Source: Arcobacteraceae bacterium
GTDB taxonomy: Bacteria; Campylobacterota; Campylobacteria; Campylobacterales; Arcobacteraceae
Assembly (NCBI GenBank): GCA_023229945.1
Contig: JALNYH010000015.1
Location: 1-47,807, forward strand
Direction: 5' to 3'
Length of the DNA: 47,807 nucleotides
Positions 43,694 to 47,807 of this stretch are shown one piece after another. The position numbers and the translations under genes were made by a program. Position 1 is the stretch's first letter, and every line of letters starts with the position of its first letter. The notes under the pieces were generated by a model. The model did no database searches. It saw only the letters and a list, made by a program, of their open reading frames with translations, and was not told the DNA's origin.

Positions 43694-45637
43694 ATGAAAA
43701 ATATCTCTTTTAGGGGAAAAATATTAACTATAGTGATAGGTACTATTATAGTTATAACTTCGATAATCTTAGTTGATGCTATAATAAACATCAACAAACT
43801 ATCGAAAACTACTATAGAACAATATAGAAATGAAGCTTATCAAATGAAAAAAGATGAGCTTAAAAATTATGTAACTATAGCTATGAAAGTGGTTGAAAGT
43901 TATTATAAAAGTGCAGGTGACGATAAATCTTCTCAAATTAAAGAAGAAGCTTTAAAAACAATTTCACAAATGAGATATGGGACAGATGGATATTTTTGGA
44001 TTAACGACTCAAATTCAAAAATGATTATGCATCCTATTAAGCCTGATTATATCGGTAAAATTCATGCAGACAAGCAGGATGCAAAGGGGAAAAAATATTT
44101 CTTAGAATTTGTCGAAGTTGTAAACGCTTCCAAAGAAGGTGGAATAGTACAGTATTGGTGGGATCGCCCCAATAAAGTAGGTACACCTAGAGAAAAGTTT
44201 TCTTATGTACAAAGATTTGAGCCTTGGGATTGGATTATCGGTACGGGAGAGTATGTGGATAATATAGAAGAAAAAGTTCTCCTAATGCAAGAAGATGCAA
44301 ATAAACAAATAGGAATGATAATACTACAAGTAATTCTTATAGCTACGGCAGTATCTTTTTTAATCGGGTTAGTTATATCAAAGTTATCTACACAATATAT
44401 AATTAAACCTTTAAATGATTTTCAAAACGGGTTAATGGCATTTTTTAGTTATCTCAATAAAGAGACGAATAAAGTTGAATTAATCGGCATAGACTCCAAA
44501 GATGAATTGGGAAAAATGTCCAAAATCGTAAACACTAATATTACTAAAACACAAATATTAATCACTCAAGATAGTGAGCTTATAGAAGACGTCAAAAGGG
44601 TAGTAGCCCAAATCAAAAACGGTCATTTAGATATAAATGTACAAAATAATACACAAAATGAGAGTTTGCAGGAGTTAAGAAATACATTTAATGAAATGTT
44701 GGTAATCCTAAACCAAAAGATTGGAAGTGATTTGAACAATATATCCAAAGTTCTAGGTGATTTTGCAAAACATGATTTTACTACAAAAGTACCTGCCGCA
44801 AAAGGTGATATAGAAGTATCTATAAATAATCTAGGAAATGAAATATCTTCGTTGTTGAAACAATCATTGACTGTAGGTAATACTTTGGAAAAAAGTTCAA
44901 ATAAATTGATTGAAAATGTAGAAATATTAAATAAAAGTTCAAATGAAGCAGCAGCAAATCTAGAAGAAACGGCTGCAGCACTTGAAGAGATAACAAGTAC
45001 TATTTCAAATAATACAAATAATATCGCACAAATGTCAAAGTACTCACATCAAGTTAGTCTCTCAGCGAAAAAAGGGCAACAACTAGCAAATCAAACTACA
45101 GTTGCTATGGATGAGATAAATCATCAAGTCAATGAAATAAATGATGCAATAAGCGTCATAGATCAAATAGCATTCCAAACAAATATCCTCTCCCTTAATG
45201 CCGCAGTTGAAGCTGCAACGGCAGGTGAAGCAGGAAAAGGGTTTGCGGTAGTTGCAGGAGAAGTGCGAAATCTAGCTTCAAGAAGTGCAGAAGCAGCCAA
45301 AGAGATAAAAGGGATAGTTGAAAGGGCTACTTCAAAAGCAAATGAAGGTAAAGATATTAGTAATGAGATGATAAAAGGTTATGAAGAGCTTTTGATTAAT
45401 ATTACTAAAACAACAGATATGATAGGTGAAATATCCAATGCTTCAAAAGAGCAAGAAGCAGGAATAGTACAAATAAACGATGCCGTTTCTACTTTGGATC
45501 AGCAAACACAACAAAATGCTTCAATAGCATCACAAACTCAAGATATTGCATTTCAAACTGATACAATAGCAAAAGAGATAGTATCAGATGCAATGAAGAA
45601 AGAGTTTATTGGCAAAGATAGTATTAATCTTAAATAA
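43694..45637 (+). CDS. Methyl-accepting chemotaxis protein with single Cache sensor
   Basis: This 647-aa receptor has TM1 at about 9-31, a periplasmic sCache domain (about 45-185; YGTDGYFWINDSNSKMIMHP, WDWIIGTGEYVDNIE), TM2 at about 197-217, then a HAMP-like stretch (GLMAFFSYLN...LIGIDSKDELGKM) and an MCP signalling hairpin with the tip IDQIAFQTNILSLNAAVEAATAGEAGKGFAVVAGEVRNLA. sCache domains usually bind small organic acids. There is no C-terminal CheR-binding pentapeptide. Start ATG 43694 follows AAGGAGAA; an upstream in-frame codon at 43658 lacks an RBS. It lies 49 nt after the GGDEF-EAL gene and may share its transcript. Confidence 0.94.
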   Translation: MKNISFRGKILTIVIGTIIVITSIILVDAIININKLSKTTIEQYRNEAYQMKKDELKNYVTIAMKVVESYYKSAGDDKSSQIKEEALKTISQMRYGTDGYFWINDSNSKMIMHPIKPDYIGKIHADKQDAKGKKYFLEFVEVVNASKEGGIVQYWWDRPNKVGTPREKFSYVQRFEPWDWIIGTGEYVDNIEEKVLLMQEDANKQIGMIILQVILIATAVSFLIGLVISKLSTQYIIKPLNDFQNGLMAFFSYLNKETNKVELIGIDSKDELGKMSKIVNTNITKTQILITQDSELIEDVKRVVAQIKNGHLDINVQNNTQNESLQELRNTFNEMLVILNQKIGSDLNNISKVLGDFAKHDFTTKVPAAKGDIEVSINNLGNEISSLLKQSLTVGNTLEKSSNKLIENVEILNKSSNEAAANLEETAAALEEITSTISNNTNNIAQMSKYSHQVSLSAKKGQQLANQTTVAMDEINHQVNEINDAISVIDQIAFQTNILSLNAAVEAATAGEAGKGFAVVAGEVRNLASRSAEAAKEIKGIVERATSKANEGKDISNEMIKGYEELLINITKTTDMIGEISNASKEQEAGIVQINDAVSTLDQQTQQNASIASQTQDIAFQTDTIAKEIVSDAMKKEFIGKDSINLK

Positions 45638-45699
45638 ATAAAAACTCAAAAAAATCCAACCGCAGCTTACACAATAATCAAAGTAAATTATTTTATTTT

Positions 45700-45726
45700 A
45701 CCCCTACTTCAGTAGGGGGTAATTGT
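45700..45726 (+). terminator. Possible terminator hairpin after chemoreceptor 1
   Basis: CCCCTAC and GTAGGGG pair around a TTCA loop (45701-45718), a GC-rich stem unusual in this background, about 65 nt after the stop. The following tract AATTGTTCT is a poor T-run, so it may be a terminator or a 3'-end stabilising hairpin. Confidence 0.45.
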
Positions 45727-45857
45727 TCTAATGAATAAGACTAATATTGAGATATAGTTATTATCTAGTATTAAATATATTTATTTTATTGATATACCTT
45801 TCCCTTCGCATGTGTACAAACTATATTTATAATATTTAATTATAATAATTATAGCTT

Positions 45858-45924
45858 GGTCATATATTGGTCACAAAAATTAACCTCAAAAGTGACCATT
45901 ATATGACCATTATTTTGATAATAT
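45858..45924 (+). promoter_or_regulatory. Dyad operator and extended -10 promoter (copy 2)
   Basis: Left arm 45858-45874 (GGTCATATATTGGTCAC) and right arm 45892-45908 (GTGACCATTATATGACC) match as an inverted repeat with one mismatch, separated by 17 nt. Each arm has two TGACC half-sites 11 bp apart. Ten nt later comes TG-A-TAATAT (hexamer 45919-45924). Spacing is identical in every part to the copy at 40182, while the sequence between and around the boxes differs. It drives the second chemoreceptor, leaving an untranslated leader of roughly 105 nt. Confidence 0.72.
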
Positions 45925-46038
45925 GCTTCCCAATATTTAACTTTTATATATGTTTATTTGTATCTATAATAATAAATTATTTATTTAAAAGTTATATTAG
46001 TAATTATTTGAGCATATTCATAAATAAAGGAGATAATA

Positions 46039-47807
46039 GTGTCAGTCAGAAATAAATTAATACTATTAGTAAGTTTTTTACTAGTAGGGATTACAATAAT
46101 AGGTGCTATTGCAATATACAGTAGTGAATCTTGGAAAAAAGATATGTATAAAGTAGGAGAAGATAGAATTCCTGCACTTACAAGTCTTTCAAATCTTAAT
46201 AAAGAAAGAATGGTTATAAGAGCACAGACTCTTAATGTTTATGTTTTTGAGAACAATTATTCAGCAAATGCTAATTTTGCAGATATTGCTTCACAAAGAG
46301 CTAAAAGTTGGGAAATAATAGATGAAAGTTGGGATAATTTTGTCAATCTTCCAAGAGGTAGCGACAAGGGAATACAAATAGTTGCAAAACTTCAAGAAGA
46401 ATATAATGAATGGAGAAAAATTTATGTCTCACTTGATGGTATTATAGCAAAACTTGCTACAAATACAAGTCCATCTATTCAAAAAGAGCTTTTTGAAGAA
46501 TACAGAAAAACAGTTGCGATTATGGTACCTATTTCAAATATTTTTGGTACAACGATGGATGAACTTGTTGTGACAAATCTAAATACTACAAACAAAATGA
46601 TTCACGAATCTGAATATCATTCAGATTTAGCTGTATATGTGACTATTATTGCTTTCATAATCTTGATAATTACTAGTATAACACTAGCATACAATATAAT
46701 ATCAAATATACTAAAGTCTATCAATCTTTTCCAAACAGGCTTATTTGGCTTTTTTGCATACCTAAATAGAGAAAATACACAAGCAGAACTAATAGCACTT
46801 GATAGTAAAGATGAATTTGGGCAAATGGCAATACTTGTCAATAAAAATATATCTTTAATCCAAAAACATATGGAAGAAGATGATAAATTTATAACAGATA
46901 CGCAAACAGTGATGAATAGGGTTGCAAATGGTTGGTTTTCTCAGTATATAGAGGCGAATAGTCTAAATCCAGCCCTTATACAGCTAAAAACAACTATAAA
47001 TTTAGGTCTTGATAATCTAAAAGCAAGGTTTATTACCATTAATTCTATTTTAGAAGAATATACAAATCAAGATTATAGAAAAAAACTTGTGATAAATGAT
47101 ATAGAATCAGGTGGAGTATTTGATACTTTGGTAAAAGATGTAAATAAACTACAAGATACAATAACTCAAATGTTAATAGATAATAAACAAAATGGATTAA
47201 CACTTGATGCAAGCTCAGATATACTTTTGGCAAATGTAGATAAACTAAATCAAAGCTCAAATGAAGCAGCAGCATCTTTGGAAGAAACAGCAGCAGCACT
47301 TGAACAAATGACAAGTAATATAAGAAGTAATACTGAAAACATAGCTAAGATGTCAAGTTTGGCTAGCGGCGTAACATCAAGTGCAAAGAATGGTGAAATA
47401 CTTGCAAATCAAACTACAGTTGCAATGGAAGAGATAAATTCTCAAATTACAGCTATCAATGAAGCTATAAGTGTAATAGATCAAATAGCATTCCAAACAA
47501 ATATTCTTTCACTTAATGCTGCCGTTGAAGCTGCAACTGCAGGAGAAGCTGGAAAAGGGTTTGCAGTGGTTGCAGGAGAAGTAAGAAATCTAGCTTCAAG
47601 AAGTGCTGAAGCTGCAAAAGAAATCAAAGATATAGTTCAAAGAGCTACTTCAAAAGCAAATGAGGGTAAATCTATAGCAAATGATATGATAAAAGGATAT
47701 AGTGAACTAAATCAAAATATTTCTCATACTATTACTTTGATATCAGATATAGAACATGCTTCTAAAGAGCAATTAGAAGGAATAGAACAAATAAATGATG
47801 CAGTAAC
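46039..47807 (+). CDS. Methyl-accepting chemotaxis protein, 3' end outside window
   Basis: The frame is open from GTG 46039 to the window edge (589 codons). GTG follows AAGGAGA at five nt. The protein starts SVRNKLILLVSFLLVGITIIG (TM1 about 5-25), has a periplasmic helical domain of the four-helix-bundle type (about 30-190, with RIPALTSLSNLNKERMVIRAQ), TM2 at about 195-217, a HAMP-like segment (TGLFGFFAYLN...ALDSKDEFGQM) shared with the receptor at 43694, and the MCP hairpin tip IDQIAFQTNILSLNAAVEAATAGEAGKGFAVVAGEVRNLA. The C-terminal part is missing, so a CheR pentapeptide cannot be judged. It is controlled by the dyad promoter at 45858. Confidence 0.93.
   Translation, partial: MSVRNKLILLVSFLLVGITIIGAIAIYSSESWKKDMYKVGEDRIPALTSLSNLNKERMVIRAQTLNVYVFENNYSANANFADIASQRAKSWEIIDESWDNFVNLPRGSDKGIQIVAKLQEEYNEWRKIYVSLDGIIAKLATNTSPSIQKELFEEYRKTVAIMVPISNIFGTTMDELVVTNLNTTNKMIHESEYHSDLAVYVTIIAFIILIITSITLAYNIISNILKSINLFQTGLFGFFAYLNRENTQAELIALDSKDEFGQMAILVNKNISLIQKHMEEDDKFITDTQTVMNRVANGWFSQYIEANSLNPALIQLKTTINLGLDNLKARFITINSILEEYTNQDYRKKLVINDIESGGVFDTLVKDVNKLQDTITQMLIDNKQNGLTLDASSDILLANVDKLNQSSNEAAASLEETAAALEQMTSNIRSNTENIAKMSSLASGVTSSAKNGEILANQTTVAMEEINSQITAINEAISVIDQIAFQTNILSLNAAVEAATAGEAGKGFAVVAGEVRNLASRSAEAAKEIKDIVQRATSKANEGKSIANDMIKGYSELNQNISHTITLISDIEHASKEQLEGIEQINDAV

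Larger units (their letters stand above)
45638..46038. other. 401-nt gap: hairpin, operator and promoter
   Basis: There is no gene in this gap. It holds a hairpin at 45700-45720 after the first chemoreceptor, an AT-rich tract, the dyad operator and -10 box at 45858-45924, and the RBS AAGGAGA (46027-46033) of the second chemoreceptor. Confidence 0.7.

Noticed and set aside
45712..45727. GTAGGGGGTAATTGTT as a distant anti-repeat to the CRISPR repeat
   Set aside because: Only about seven bases match the complement of the repeat before it diverges; the stretch is better explained as half of a hairpin.
45867..46055. 62-codon plus-strand frame with hydrophobic residues
   Set aside because: It covers the dyad operator, the -10 box and the RBS of the chemoreceptor, has no RBS, and its composition follows from AT-rich DNA.

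Overview
This is an AT-rich window with dense, tightly packed genes. It looks like a member of the Campylobacterota (former Epsilonproteobacteria), probably a free-living or Arcobacter/Sulfurimonas-like lineage rather than a host-restricted one. Four things point there. The block ctpA-purC-purS-purQ-(SH3 protein)-plsC-crcB, and the rdgB/MFS and proC/pseudopilin pairs, match gene neighbourhoods I remember from Campylobacter jejuni. Promoters are mostly extended -10 boxes (TGnTATAAT-like) without a clear -35. The histidine kinase has the VSHQW(K/R)xPL H-box typical of the group. The CRISPR repeat resembles the C. jejuni type II-C repeat. These comparisons are from memory, not from a search.

Layout. 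Positions 1-1276 are the end of a CRISPR array (20 repeats, the first cut by the window edge), each repeat carrying its own extended -10 box. No cas gene or tracrRNA is visible here. An ORF6N/PLD-like gene follows. From 2388 to 15936 lies mostly core metabolism and housekeeping: trpA, panB-ruvB, a REC-PAS regulator, rhomboid-unknown-lon, bamD, proC with three small pseudopilin-like genes, rdgB, an MFS exporter and acs. From 16011 to 20978 a five-gene minus-strand operon forms a chemotaxis-like but CheW-less phosphorelay: a kinase with an NMT1/THI5-type periplasmic sensor, CheX, CheY, PAS-GGDEF and a PAS-only paralogue. From 21058 to 34293 housekeeping resumes: yfgM-bamB-unknown-coaX-hisG-methyltransferase, then ctpA to crcB, tpx, clpS-clpA and bioD.

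The last 13 kb (34444-47807) is a signalling island. It holds a PhoB/OmpR-type regulator, a 1505-residue kinase with its catalytic core first and nine PAS domains after it, a five-PAS GGDEF-EAL protein, and two chemoreceptors, the second running off the window. The promoters of the GGDEF-EAL gene and of the second chemoreceptor share a large dyad of four TGAC(C/T) half-sites. The 11-bp half-site period, the 17-nt centre and the 10-nt distance to the -10 box are the same in both. This is the layout expected for a PhoB-family activator, and it suggests that the nearby regulator controls a small c-di-GMP/chemotaxis regulon. I see no tRNA, rRNA, insertion sequence or prophage in the window.
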